Positions 35,876 through 44,133 of a DNA stretch of 64,000 bases are shown in pieces. The DNA is taken from NCBI RefSeq assembly GCF_000423665.1, contig NZ_KE384070.1:222669-286668 (forward strand), written 5' to 3'. How positions within the stretch are numbered: the first letter of the stretch is position 1; each line of letters opens with the position of its first letter. The notes beneath the pieces are model-generated. The model made no database searches, was not told the origin of the DNA, and saw only the letters and a program-made list of their open reading frames with translations. The stretch comes from Solirubrobacter soli DSM 22325. Lineage in GTDB: Bacteria; Actinomycetota; Thermoleophilia; Solirubrobacterales; Solirubrobacteraceae. The position numbers and the translations under genes are program-made.

Positions 35876-37077
35876 CGCTCGGTCAGCCGGATCGCGATGA
35901 GCAGGTCGATGACGTCCGGCAACCGCCGCAGGTCGCTGCCGGTCTTCTCGGCGATCCGCCCGAGCCGATAGTGCGCGGTGTTCGGGTGGATGAGCAGCGC
36001 CTCGGCCGCCGCCTTGGCGTTGAGGTCGGCGTCGGCGTAGGCGAGCAGGGTCTCGATCAGGTGCCCGCCATGCTCGCGGTCCTCGGTGACGAAAGCCTCG
36101 ATCTCCGGGGCGATCAGCCGCCGAGCGGCCGCGTCGTTGCGCAGCGTCAGGTACTCGAACGCGCTCAGGTCGGGGAGCGAGAGCACGCCGCCGCCACCGG
36201 CCGCGGCCCGGCGCAGCGCCTGTGACGCCTCGCGATACGCGGCGCCGAGCGCGTCGAGGCCGTCGCGCACGGTGCTGACGCCGACGGCGAGCGCGACGCC
36301 CTGCTTGGCCGCCTTGTCGCACGCCTTGCTGAGTGGCGTTCGCAGGGCCGGCCGCCGCGTGCCCGCCTGGGCCTGGACGAGCACGATCTCGCCGTGGCGC
36401 GTGACCGCCAGCGGCGCGTTGCGGCCCTTCAGCGCCGTGGCGAGCGTGCCCGCCGCGCGGCCGAGCGCGCCCGCGTCGTCGGGCGCGTTCGTGGCCACCG
36501 CGGCAACCAGGACGCACCGGGCGCCGGGCTCCAGCCCGATCTCCTGCGCCGCCGCGAGCCCCGCCGCGGTCTGCGGGCTGCCGTGGGCGAGCAGGTCCTC
36601 GAGCAGGTCGCGGCGGACGCGGTCCGAGTCGGCGAGCAGCAGTTGCTGCGCCTCCAGGTACGCGCCGCTGGCGTGGGTCGTGACCGTATCGACGTACCCG
36701 ATCACCGGGCCGGCCGCCGCCAGCGCCTGCTCCTTGACCGCCGCGCCGGCGGTCGACGCCGCCAGGATCGCGTCCCAGACGATCGTGTTGTAAGTGCGGA
36801 ACGCGGCGAGGAAGTCGGCCAGCGGGATGCCCTGGCGGGCGCGGCGGGCGGCGTGCTCCTCGACGAACCGCAGCTCGCGCGGCTTGGCCGCGCTGCCGCG
36901 GCGCAGGACGTCGCACAGCAGGTCGTGGTGGGTCTCCGTGTGGCGGCGGGCGTCCTCCAGGACGGTCTCGCTGTAGCTCGCGATGCGGGAGGCGTAGCCG
37001 TCCACGGCGGCGCTCACGAGCTCGTCGCGGCGGGCGGCCAACGCGTCGGCGATCAGATCCGTCGCCATCGATGCCAT
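35872..37077 (-). CDS. PucR/CdaR-family transcriptional regulator
   Basis: Regulator of 401 aa with an N-terminal helical sensor region, a central GGDEF-like/CdaR region (GARCVLVAAVATNAPD, VALAVGVSTVRDGLDALGAA) and the C-terminal PucR helix-turn-helix (ETLLAYADADLNAKAAAEAL, LIHPNTAHYRLGRIAEKTG). Two in-frame ATGs occur at 37077 and 37068. It is coupled to the PHA depolymerase gene and divergent from the acyl-CoA ligase, so it probably governs the whole PHA/fatty-acid cluster. Confidence 0.9.
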   Translation of the reverse strand: MASMATDLIADALAARRDELVSAAVDGYASRIASYSETVLEDARRHTETHHDLLCDVLRRGSAAKPRELRFVEEHAARRARQGIPLADFLAAFRTYNTIVWDAILAASTAGAAVKEQALAAAGPVIGYVDTVTTHASGAYLEAQQLLLADSDRVRRDLLEDLLAHGSPQTAAGLAAAQEIGLEPGARCVLVAAVATNAPDDAGALGRAAGTLATALKGRNAPLAVTRHGEIVLVQAQAGTRRPALRTPLSKACDKAAKQGVALAVGVSTVRDGLDALGAAYREASQALRRAAAGGGGVLSLPDLSAFEYLTLRNDAAARRLIAPEIEAFVTEDREHGGHLIETLLAYADADLNAKAAAEALLIHPNTAHYRLGRIAEKTGSDLRRLPDVIDLLIAIRLTER

Positions 37078-37087
37078 TGTAATCGAG

Positions 37088-37097
37088 TCACAACAGG
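37088..37097. promoter_or_regulatory. TCACAACAGG motif in the pucR/fadD divergent gap
   Basis: This decamer is identical to the one at 35087-35096 near phaC. Here it lies 11 bp before the pucR start and about 65 bp before the acyl-CoA ligase start, a suitable place for autoregulation and control of both directions. Two copies are weak statistical support on their own. Confidence 0.35.
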
Positions 37098-37161
37098 GGG
37101 TGGTCAGATTCGGTCCCGCGACCCCATGACCGGGCGCGAATGCGGCCATAGCTTGTCGTCC

Positions 37162-38619
37162 ATGCCCAATCTCGCTCACCTGCTCTCCGCCACCCACCGC
37201 GACCGCGTCGCGATCCAGCTCGACCGGACCGAGCTCACCTACGGCGCGCTCGACGCCGCCGCCGCGCAGGTCGCCGGCCTGCTGCGCGCCAAGGGCGTCG
37301 CGCCCGGCGACCGCGTCGCGATCATGCTCCCCAACACGCCCCACTTCGCGGTCACCTACTACGGCGCGCTGCGCGCCGGAGCCGTGATCGTGCCGATGAA
37401 CGTCCTGCTCAAGCAGCGCGAGGTCGCGTTCTACCTGCGCGACTCCGGCGCCAAGGTGCTCTTCGCCTGGCACGAGTTCGCCGAGGCCGCCCACGCCGGC
37501 GCCGAGGCGGCCGACGCCGAGGTCGTGCTCGTCGAGCCCGGCCAGCTCGAGGCGCTGCTCGCCCGCTGCGAACCCGCCGAGGCCGTCGTCGAGCGGGCCG
37601 ACGACGACACCGCCGTGATCCTCTACACCTCCGGCACCACCGGCACCCCCAAGGGCGCCGAGCTCACCCACGGCAACCTCGCCCGCAACGTCGCGGCGTC
37701 GATCGAGCTCTTCGGTACCGGCGAGCACACCGTCGCCCTCGGTGCACTGCCGTTCTTCCACGCCTTCGGCCAGACCTGTGCCCTGAACACCACCATCGCG
37801 GTCGGCGGGCGGCTGACGCTGCTGCCGCGCTTCGACGCGGGCAAGGCGCTCGAGATCATCGAGCGCGACGCGGTCACGACCTTCCTCGGCGTGCCGACGA
37901 TGTACGCCGCGATGCTCCACCACCCCGGCGAGCACGACACGTCTTCGCTGACGGTCTGCGTGTCCGGCGGCGCGGCGATGCCGGTCGAGGTCATGCGCGC
38001 GTTCGAGGAGCGCTTCGGCTGCGCGGTGCTCGAGGGCTACGGGCTCTCCGAGACCTCGCCGGTCGCGTCGTTCAACCGCCGCGACCGCGAGCGCAAGCCG
38101 GGCACGATCGGGCTCCCGATCGCCGGGATCGAGCTGCGGGTCGCCGACGACGGCGAGCTGCTGATCCGCGGCCACAACGTCATGAAGGGCTACTGGAACC
38201 GGCCCGAGGCCACCGCCGAGGCGATCGACGCCGACGGCTGGTTCCACAGCGGTGACATCGCGCGTGTCGACGACGACGGCTACTTCGCGATCGTCGACCG
38301 CAAGAAGGAGGTCGTCATCCGCGGCGGCTTCAATGTCTACCCGCGCGAGATCGAGGAGGTCATCTACGAGCATCCGGCCGTGCTCGAGGCCGCGGTGATC
38401 GGCGTCCCCCACGACACGCTCGGCGAGGAGGTCGGCGCCGCGATCGCGCTCAAGCCGGGCGCGACCGCCACCGCGGGCGAGCTGCGCGACTACGTCAAGC
38501 AGCGTGTCGCCGCCTACAAGTACCCGCGCCACGTGTGGTTCGTCGACGCGCTGCCCAAGGGGCCGACGGGCAAGATCCTCAAGCGCGAGATCGAGATCCC
38601 GGAGGCCGTCCATGCCTGA
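37162..38619 (+). CDS. Long-chain fatty-acid--CoA ligase (AMP-binding enzyme)
   Basis: Adenylate-forming ligase of 485 aa activating carboxylic acids to acyl-CoA with release of AMP and PPi. Motifs in order are LYTSGTTGTPKGAELTHGN (P-loop), GYGLSETSPV, GWFHSGDIARVDDDGYFAIV, DRKKEVVIRGGFNVYPREIE and the catalytic Lys in PTGKILKRE. It is divergent from pucR and its end overlaps the adenylate kinase gene by 8 bp. It would feed acyl-CoA to the dehydrogenase and PHA synthase nearby. Confidence 0.93.
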   Translation: MPNLAHLLSATHRDRVAIQLDRTELTYGALDAAAAQVAGLLRAKGVAPGDRVAIMLPNTPHFAVTYYGALRAGAVIVPMNVLLKQREVAFYLRDSGAKVLFAWHEFAEAAHAGAEAADAEVVLVEPGQLEALLARCEPAEAVVERADDDTAVILYTSGTTGTPKGAELTHGNLARNVAASIELFGTGEHTVALGALPFFHAFGQTCALNTTIAVGGRLTLLPRFDAGKALEIIERDAVTTFLGVPTMYAAMLHHPGEHDTSSLTVCVSGGAAMPVEVMRAFEERFGCAVLEGYGLSETSPVASFNRRDRERKPGTIGLPIAGIELRVADDGELLIRGHNVMKGYWNRPEATAEAIDADGWFHSGDIARVDDDGYFAIVDRKKEVVIRGGFNVYPREIEEVIYEHPAVLEAAVIGVPHDTLGEEVGAAIALKPGATATAGELRDYVKQRVAAYKYPRHVWFVDALPKGPTGKILKREIEIPEAVHA

Positions 38620-39130
38620 CCTCGTCCTGCTCGGCCCGCCCGGCTCCGGCAAAGGGACGCAGGCCAAGCCGCTCGCCGCCGCGCGCGGCCTCGCCTACCT
38701 CTCGACCGGCGAGCTGCTGCGCGCGGCCGGCGCCGCCGTCCGCCGCTTCCTCGACGCCGGCGAGCTCGTGCCGGACGCACTGCTGTTCGAGCTGCTGGGG
38801 GAGGCGATGCCGGCCGGCGGCGTTCTGCTCGACGGGTTCCCGCGCACGCTGTCACAGGCCAAGGCGCTCGACGAGCGCACCGCGGTGGAGGCGATCCTCC
38901 TCGACGTTCCGGATGACGTGGTCGTCGAGCGGCTCGCCGGACGCGGGCGCGACGACGACACGCCGGACACGGTCCGCCGCCGGCTCGCGGTCTATCACGA
39001 GCAGACCGAGCCGCTGATCGCCTACTACGAGCGCGGCGGGCGGCTCGTGCGCGTCGACGGGGTCGGCACCGCCGCGGAGGTCGGTCACCGGATGCGGCGT
39101 GCGATGAACTCCGGCGCGTGGGCCAGCTGA
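38612..39130 (+). CDS. Short adenylate kinase-like protein
   Basis: Nucleoside monophosphate kinase of 172 aa, shorter than the usual 185-215. The P-loop is LLGPPGSGKGTQAKPLA, the AMP site includes YLSTGELLRAA and LLDGFPRTLSQAKAL, and the region RLAGRGRDDDTPDTVRRRL shows a very reduced LID. A segment of about eight residues in the AMP-binding helix region is also missing. It overlaps the acyl-CoA ligase gene by 8 bp; recycling the AMP made by that ligase is an obvious role (inference). Confidence 0.85.
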   Translation: MPDLVLLGPPGSGKGTQAKPLAAARGLAYLSTGELLRAAGAAVRRFLDAGELVPDALLFELLGEAMPAGGVLLDGFPRTLSQAKALDERTAVEAILLDVPDDVVVERLAGRGRDDDTPDTVRRRLAVYHEQTEPLIAYYERGGRLVRVDGVGTAAEVGHRMRRAMNSGAWAS

Positions 39131-39260
39131 GTCGCCGCGGCGCCGAGCACTTCTACGCGCCCGCCGCGGCCGACGCCCTGAACAAGGACGAGGCCTTCGT
39201 CGCCACCGCCGAACTCCACCGCGACGGCGTGAACCTCGAGCGACTCGCCGCGCACAGCGA
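39131..39260 (+). other. Coding-like stretch without a confirmed gene
   Basis: After the adenylate kinase stop, the plus frame reads AEHFYAPAAADALNKDEAFV and then ATAELHRDGVNLERLAAHSE, with nearly all codons ending in G or C as in real genes here. A GTG at 39118 could start it, inside the kinase end. The frame runs into the large palindrome and loses gene character. It may be a small gene or a truncated fragment; I do not recognise it. Confidence 0.3.
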
Positions 39261-39272
39261 GGGGGGTGTTCG

Positions 39273-39302
39273 ACGTTTCGCCCCTGTACAGGGGCGAAAC
39301 GT
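39273..39302. repeat. Perfect 30-bp palindrome in a longer inverted repeat
   Basis: Positions 39273-39287 are the exact reverse complement of 39288-39302 (core CCCCTGTACAGGGG). Outer arms GGGGGGTG (39261-39268) and CACCCCCC (39307-39314) add a second pairing layer. It sits between the convergent adenylate kinase and TetR reading frames, so a bidirectional terminator or a REP-like mobile palindrome is likely. Confidence 0.7.
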
Positions 39303-39305
39303 ACC

Positions 39306-39849
39306 TCACCCCCCAAGGCTCGCGGCGCCGTACGCGCCCAACTGGCGCAGTCCCGGGCGACCGCGCGGGTCGCGGCCTGGACGAGGGTCTGGATGTCGTT
39401 GGCGACGAGGTCGGTGGGCACGGTGCCGTCCTCCTGCGCGCGCCAGGAGGCGGCCGATGCCGGCGTCGAGGGCCATCGCCGCGTCGCGGATGGCGTCGTC
39501 GTTGGCGCCGGCGAGGTGGGCGACCTGGAAGAACGCGCGGTCCGGGGCGATCTGCGCGGCCGCGCGTTCCATGTAGGTCTCCAGCGCCGCGCGCGGCTCG
39601 AGCACCGAGGACTCGAGGTCGTCGGTGATCTCCTTCAGGCGCACGTAGTGGTCGACCATGATCGCCGAGATCAGATCGTCCTTCGTGGGGAAGTGGCGGA
39701 AGAACGTGCCGACCGCGACGCCCGCGCGGCGGGCGATCTCGCGCGTGGGGGCGTTCGCGCCGAGCTCGGCCAGTGCCTGCGCGCCGGCGCGCAGCAACTC
39801 CGCGCGATTGCGGCGCGCATCGGCACGTTGGCGGGGAGCTTCGGCCATC
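39306..39849 (-). pseudogene. TetR-family regulator, probably frameshifted
   Basis: The N-terminal helix-turn-helix is intact (PTREIARRAGVAVGTFFRHF, PTKDDLISAI), and the ligand domain continues to DAGIGRLLARA near 39430. There the frame turns into a basic Arg/Pro/Gly run, while another frame continues sensibly as QEDGTVPTDLVANDIQTLVQ, then AATRAVARDCASWAR. This indicates a +1 insertion or 2-nt deletion near 39430. It may be a real mutation or a sequencing error. The restored frame runs into the palindrome. Confidence 0.75.
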
Positions 39850-39879
39850 ACCGCACATCGTGGCTGAGCGAGGAGGAGT

Positions 39880-39908
39880 GGCCGTCTCGCTGGTCAGGCG
39901 AGACGGCC
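39880..39908. promoter_or_regulatory. 11-bp inverted repeat upstream of tetR, candidate operator
   Basis: GGCCGTCTCGC (39880-39890) and GCGAGACGGCC (39898-39908) are perfect complements around a 7-nt spacer, about 30 bp before the TetR start. TetR-family operators are usually such dyads. The rest of the gap up to 40128 has a weaker dyad, GGGTGA-N6-TCACCC near 40037-40055, and no gene I can support. Confidence 0.4.
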
Positions 39909-40128
39909 GTGAAGCGGAGCCGGCGAGCGTCGGGGAGGAGAGGAGGGACTACCCGGTGGCTTTTGCGTTCAAGGAGGGGGTCAGCCTCTGTGTGCTCCAG
40001 CTTCGGGCAAACGGGGCCGGGTTGCGATCGCTCGCCCGGGTGAACTCACTCACCCCCGAGGCGCTCGCCGCCGCTACCGGTAATACGACATGGTCCGTGC
40101 CTGGCGTTTCCGGGACGCTGGCGCGGCG

Positions 40129-41859
40129 ATGACACCGACGCCGATCAATGAACCCGAGCGTCCCCGGCGCGACCAGCCGACGCGACGTCCCGATGTCACA
40201 CCCGCGCCCGCGCCGTTCGGCCCCGCGGCGGTCCTGGCGCTGCAGCGCGGCGTGGGCAACCAGGCCGTCACGCGCATGGTCTCGCGCATGCAGGGAAACG
40301 CCCCGGCGCAGACGGGGCAGTCCTGGTACAGCCCGGTCGTCGACCCGATCTACAACTACCTCTTCGGGCCCGCCAACGCGGCACCGCAACAGCCCCCGCA
40401 GCAGCAGCAGCAGCCGGCGCCCGACAACCGGCGCCAGGACGACCGGGCGGCGCAGGAGGACGCGATCAAGCAGACGCTGCCGGGGCAGGTGGACGCGATC
40501 GCGCAGGCGCTCCAAGCGCCGTGGATCGACCAGCAGGTCACGGCGAAGCTGAACGAGATGACACAGTACGTCGGGCCGTTCAAATCGCGGGTCGAGCGGA
40601 GCTTCGACGGGCACGCCAAGGCCCTCGCCGACATGCGCGACACGACCGACCAGCGCGTCAAGGGGCAGACGTACGACAAGGGCGCGCTCGTCAAGGCCAC
40701 GAAGGAGCACGCGGCCGCGGTGGCGCACTACGAGCAGCTCGGTCCGGCGCTCGCCGCGCTCGAGCGCCCGGACGTCAAGCACGCCGCCAAGCTGGCGCGG
40801 CTCAGGGAGCGACTCGCCAACGCGCAGCGCGACCTGGCACTCCTGCAAGAGGACCTGCCTCTGTACGGCGGCCTCTCGTGGCGCGGCCACGCCCACACCG
40901 TGAACGAGCTCGAGCGCCACGTGGGTGAGGTTCGCGCGGAGTTCGACAAGTACGCGGCGCGGGTCAAGGCGATCTACGACGAGCACTTCGAGGGCTTCGT
41001 CGAGCACGTCTCGTCGATCGATGCCAATGAGATCGTGGTCCCGCTGCATGGCGTCCCGGCGCCTGAGCGCAAGCCGAAGACGCGCGGGCAGGCCCCGCAG
41101 CAGCAGCCGGAGCAGCGGCTGGTGGCGTACGAGCAGTCCAACCGCGGGCACATCCAGAACGCCCAGTTCAGCGCGCCCGGCCGTTCCGGCGGCGGCGAGG
41201 CGATCGACTACCTGATCCGCGGCGCGAACGTCTTCGCTCCCGCGGACAGCTTCAAGCGCCACCACATCCTCGGGCGGCGCTACCTGCAGCTCCTCTACCA
41301 GGTCGTGGCGGCGATCAAGGACGACAAGCTGTCGGACCTGACCGCGCAGATCGCCTACGGCGGGGAGCTCACCCCCGCCGGGGTCTTCTGGTCGCCGGTG
41401 AACCTCTTCCTCGGCCCGGGCTCCCGCCTCGACGATCCCGGATCCGAGCTCGAGCTCAAGCGTCCCGCGTCGTTCCCGAACGAGCGTTGGACGGCGCTGA
41501 TGGCGCTGTACCGCTTCCTCGACACGCTCATCCTCGACAAGCGCGCGTTCGCCACCGAAGGGGAGACCTCGCCGCTCGCCGACGTCGACAAGGAGCGCCG
41601 GCTCGAGCTGATCGCGCTGGTGGGCGCGCTCGCGCGCGTCGGTGCCTCGGCGGCACACCCGATGCAGGCCGCCGACTGGGGTGTGATCGCCCCGGGCGGG
41701 GCGAACAACCAGTACATGACGAACGGGCCCTACGGCGAGAAGGTCGACGCCGACGAGTGGCGCGTGCACGCGGCCACCGTGGGCGACAACGCGCCGAACT
41801 GGGTCGCGATGTGCGCCGATCTTGACACCTTCAACAGTTACAAGTTCTACGTGCTTTGA
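40129..41859 (+). CDS. eCIS-effector-like protein with putative HNH-type toxin domain
   Basis: Protein of 576 aa with no signal peptide. Near the N-terminus is AVLALQRGVGNQAVTRMV, matching the LQR..GN.AV..M motif typical of proteins loaded into extracellular contractile injection systems. A Pro/Gln-rich linker (PQQPPQQQQQPAP) and a long coiled-coil-like helical region follow. The C-terminal domain contains DSFKRHHILGRRYLQLLYQ and NLFLGPGSRLDDPGSELEL, resembling His-Me finger nuclease toxins (His-His plus downstream Asn). No injection-system structural gene is in the window. I chose ATG 40129; ATG 40090 is possible. Activity is inference. Confidence 0.65.
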   Translation: MTPTPINEPERPRRDQPTRRPDVTPAPAPFGPAAVLALQRGVGNQAVTRMVSRMQGNAPAQTGQSWYSPVVDPIYNYLFGPANAAPQQPPQQQQQPAPDNRRQDDRAAQEDAIKQTLPGQVDAIAQALQAPWIDQQVTAKLNEMTQYVGPFKSRVERSFDGHAKALADMRDTTDQRVKGQTYDKGALVKATKEHAAAVAHYEQLGPALAALERPDVKHAAKLARLRERLANAQRDLALLQEDLPLYGGLSWRGHAHTVNELERHVGEVRAEFDKYAARVKAIYDEHFEGFVEHVSSIDANEIVVPLHGVPAPERKPKTRGQAPQQQPEQRLVAYEQSNRGHIQNAQFSAPGRSGGGEAIDYLIRGANVFAPADSFKRHHILGRRYLQLLYQVVAAIKDDKLSDLTAQIAYGGELTPAGVFWSPVNLFLGPGSRLDDPGSELELKRPASFPNERWTALMALYRFLDTLILDKRAFATEGETSPLADVDKERRLELIALVGALARVGASAAHPMQAADWGVIAPGGANNQYMTNGPYGEKVDADEWRVHAATVGDNAPNWVAMCADLDTFNSYKFYVL

Positions 41860-41885
41860 GCGTGCGGGCTGGGTAGCCCGGACCT

Positions 41886-42710
41886 ATGAGCACTCGAGCA
41901 CTGGTAGGGATGCTGTGCGGCGCGGCCATCGCACTCACGGGCTGCGGCGCGAAGGAGGCAGCGGTCGTCAAAGGGGCGTTCGAGAAGGACATCAAGAGCG
42001 CGAACGTCGACCTCTCGATCGGGATCAAGAGCCAGCAGGAGGCGGTGAACATCACCGTCACCGGGCCGTATCAGTCCAACGGCGAGGGCAAGCTGCCGAG
42101 CGCGGATCTCGCCGTCAAGGTCGACGCCGGAACGCAGAACTTCGAAGGCCGGCTGATCTCCACGGGCAAGAACGCCTTCGTCGTCTACCAGGGCGAGACC
42201 TACGAGGTGGGTGAGCAGACGATCGCCCAGCTGGAGAAGCAGGGCCAGTCCCAGCAGTTCTCGACCGCCGACCTGTCCAAGCTCATGGGCACGATGAGCG
42301 ACTGGTTCCCGGAGAGCAAGGCCCAGGACGCCGAGCTCGGCGGCGAGCCGGTCGACCGGGTCACCGGCAAGCTCGATGTCTCGCGGGCGCTCAAGGACAT
42401 CGACGCGCTCGCCAAGAAGTCCGGCGTCCAGGGCTACAAGGGGCTCTCGACTTCCGACATCAATCAGATCGACGACGAGGTCTCAGACCCGAACTTCACG
42501 ATCGACGTGGCCAAGAGCGACGGCAAGCTGCGCCGCATCGAGGCGTCCATGTCCGTCAAGGACGCCTCCGACAGCGGCACGATCGACTTCGCCCTGATGC
42601 TGACGGACGTCGACAAGCCCGTTCAGATCGACGCCCCGAGCTCCGGCAAGCCGATCGGCGAGCTGATGCAGAAGCTGTTCGGCGCCAACGACGACACGCA
42701 GGTCAACTAG
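41886..42710 (+). CDS. Lipoprotein, LppX/LprG-like
   Basis: Exported lipoprotein of 274 aa with signal and lipobox IALTGC. The mature part is a beta-rich domain with repeated strands (VNITVTGPYQSNGEGKLPSA, NAFVVYQGETYEVGEQTIAQ, GEPVDRVTGKLDVSRALKDI), as in LppX/LprAFG-type or DUF-type lipid carriers. It begins 26 bp after the effector-like gene. It could be independent, or an associated immunity or surface factor; the sequence does not decide. It overlaps the convergent peroxidase by 8 bp. Confidence 0.78.
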   Translation: MSTRALVGMLCGAAIALTGCGAKEAAVVKGAFEKDIKSANVDLSIGIKSQQEAVNITVTGPYQSNGEGKLPSADLAVKVDAGTQNFEGRLISTGKNAFVVYQGETYEVGEQTIAQLEKQGQSQQFSTADLSKLMGTMSDWFPESKAQDAELGGEPVDRVTGKLDVSRALKDIDALAKKSGVQGYKGLSTSDINQIDDEVSDPNFTIDVAKSDGKLRRIEASMSVKDASDSGTIDFALMLTDVDKPVQIDAPSSGKPIGELMQKLFGANDDTQVN

Positions 42711-44034
42711 GCACGAGGACATCGGCAAGACCGAAGGCGCCGGCGCGGCGGGCGGGAAGCGTCGGCGTCCACGCGGGGTCGACCGCGCGGAAGGACTCCT
42801 GGTCGGCGTCGATGATCCCGACCAGCACCTCGCCGACGATCCGCCCGCCGACGGGGCCGAGCTGGTCGCCCGCGTGCAGGACCTCGGCCTCCTTGAGGAT
42901 GTAGAACCACAGCGGGGTCTCGGCGGTCCAGTCGTGCTCGGCGAGGCCCACCTGCTCGGCGCTCAGCGCGGGCACGCCGAGGTGGCGGGCGACAGCCTCG
43001 CCGGACGGGAGCCCGACGGCCTGGCCGCGCTGCAGGTCGCGGTTGGCCAGCGACGCGTAGTCGGTGCCGGGGCGCTCGCCTGACACCTGCGTGGGCAGCG
43101 AGATCAGCGGGCCGGGGAGGCGCGAGTCGATGCGCTTCGCACGCTGGGCGGGCGGGAAGCCGTCGACGTCGACCTGGAGCGTCCAGTCGACCGTGTGCTC
43201 CGGCGGCACCGGGCCGAAGCCCATCAGGTCGGGGAACACCGGCACCGGACCGAATTGCGCGTTGACCTGGTAGCGGTCGCGGATCTGCGCATGGCCGTAG
43301 CGGTAGGCGGCGTCCGCGAACTCGAACGGGATGTACGGGTCGTCGCGGTCGACCCGGTAGAGCTGCGGGCCGCGGTCCAGGAGGGCGGCGGTCAGCTCGG
43401 CACCGATCAGCCCGGGCAGGAACTCGCGCAGGATCACGTGCTGGTAGTGCCAGGTCGCGGCGCGGCGGGCCTCCTCGAAGACCTCGCCGACGCCGTCGTC
43501 CCGCAGGCGGTCGACCAGGTGGTTGTGGAGCTTGATGAAGGCGACGAGCAACTGGTTGGTGAACAGCTGGACGTCGTTGCGCGGGTCGCCGATCAGCGCG
43601 ATGCCCTGGTGGTTGCGGGGGACGTCGCAGCCGGCGGGGGAGAGCAGGAGCTTCGCGGGATCGTCCTTGCGGTACAGGTACGGCGACCCGATCGGCCCGG
43701 TGCCGTACATGCCCTCGAGGTTGGCCTTCGGGATGCGGAAGTTGCGCACCTGCGCGGGGTCGGAGCGATGGGCGATCGGCGACCGGTCGGCGGTGATGTC
43801 ATGCGCGATGAACTGGCCGAAGAACGGCCACACCGCGGGGATCTTCGCGTCCGGGTCGTCGAGGAAGTCCGCGCCGAGGTCGCACGGGCCACCGGGGCGG
43901 CCGAGCCGGTGCAGCGCCTCCTCGTCGACGACCAGCGCCGGTAGTTCGGCGAACAGCGAGCGGTAGCGCCCGCCGGAGATCGGGGCGTCGACGCGTTCGG
44001 GGGCCAGGCAGTGATCACGGGCGGCGAGGGTCAT
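42703..44034 (-). CDS. Animal-type haem peroxidase
   Basis: Member of the peroxidase-cyclooxygenase superfamily, 443 aa. The distal haem His lies in WPFFGQFIAHDITADRSP, the Ca-binding-like and substrate Arg region follows, and the proximal His lies in AAYRYGHAQIRDRYQV. The core LFTNQLLVAFIKLHNHLVDR is very typical. No signal peptide is seen. Bacterial members may oxidise fatty acids, halides or phenols; the substrate is unknown. It is divergent from the hydrolase at 44134. Confidence 0.9.
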   Translation of the reverse strand: MTLAARDHCLAPERVDAPISGGRYRSLFAELPALVVDEEALHRLGRPGGPCDLGADFLDDPDAKIPAVWPFFGQFIAHDITADRSPIAHRSDPAQVRNFRIPKANLEGMYGTGPIGSPYLYRKDDPAKLLLSPAGCDVPRNHQGIALIGDPRNDVQLFTNQLLVAFIKLHNHLVDRLRDDGVGEVFEEARRAATWHYQHVILREFLPGLIGAELTAALLDRGPQLYRVDRDDPYIPFEFADAAYRYGHAQIRDRYQVNAQFGPVPVFPDLMGFGPVPPEHTVDWTLQVDVDGFPPAQRAKRIDSRLPGPLISLPTQVSGERPGTDYASLANRDLQRGQAVGLPSGEAVARHLGVPALSAEQVGLAEHDWTAETPLWFYILKEAEVLHAGDQLGPVGGRIVGEVLVGIIDADQESFRAVDPAWTPTLPARRAGAFGLADVLVPS

Positions 44035-44097
44035 GCAGCGAGTCTCCCGCCGCGGGCGCGCGACCTCATCCGTGCCACTCCCTGGTCGAGTCCCCAG

Positions 44098-44124
44098 TGT
44101 CACGGATCGGCAGGCGGTCCGGTC
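44098..44124 (+). promoter_or_regulatory. Candidate ECF41-type promoter, TGTCAC-N15-CCGGTC
   Basis: TGTCAC at 44098-44103 and CCGGTC at 44119-44124, separated by 15 nt, precede the hydrolase ATG (44134) by 10 nt. The same two boxes with the same spacing occur at 54488-54514 and, inverted, at 54461-54487. Counting from TGTCACA, the spacing and final GTC match the ECF41 consensus (TGTCACA-N16-CGTC). A transcript from here would be nearly leaderless. Confidence 0.6.
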
Positions 44125-44133
44125 ATGGGGGGC

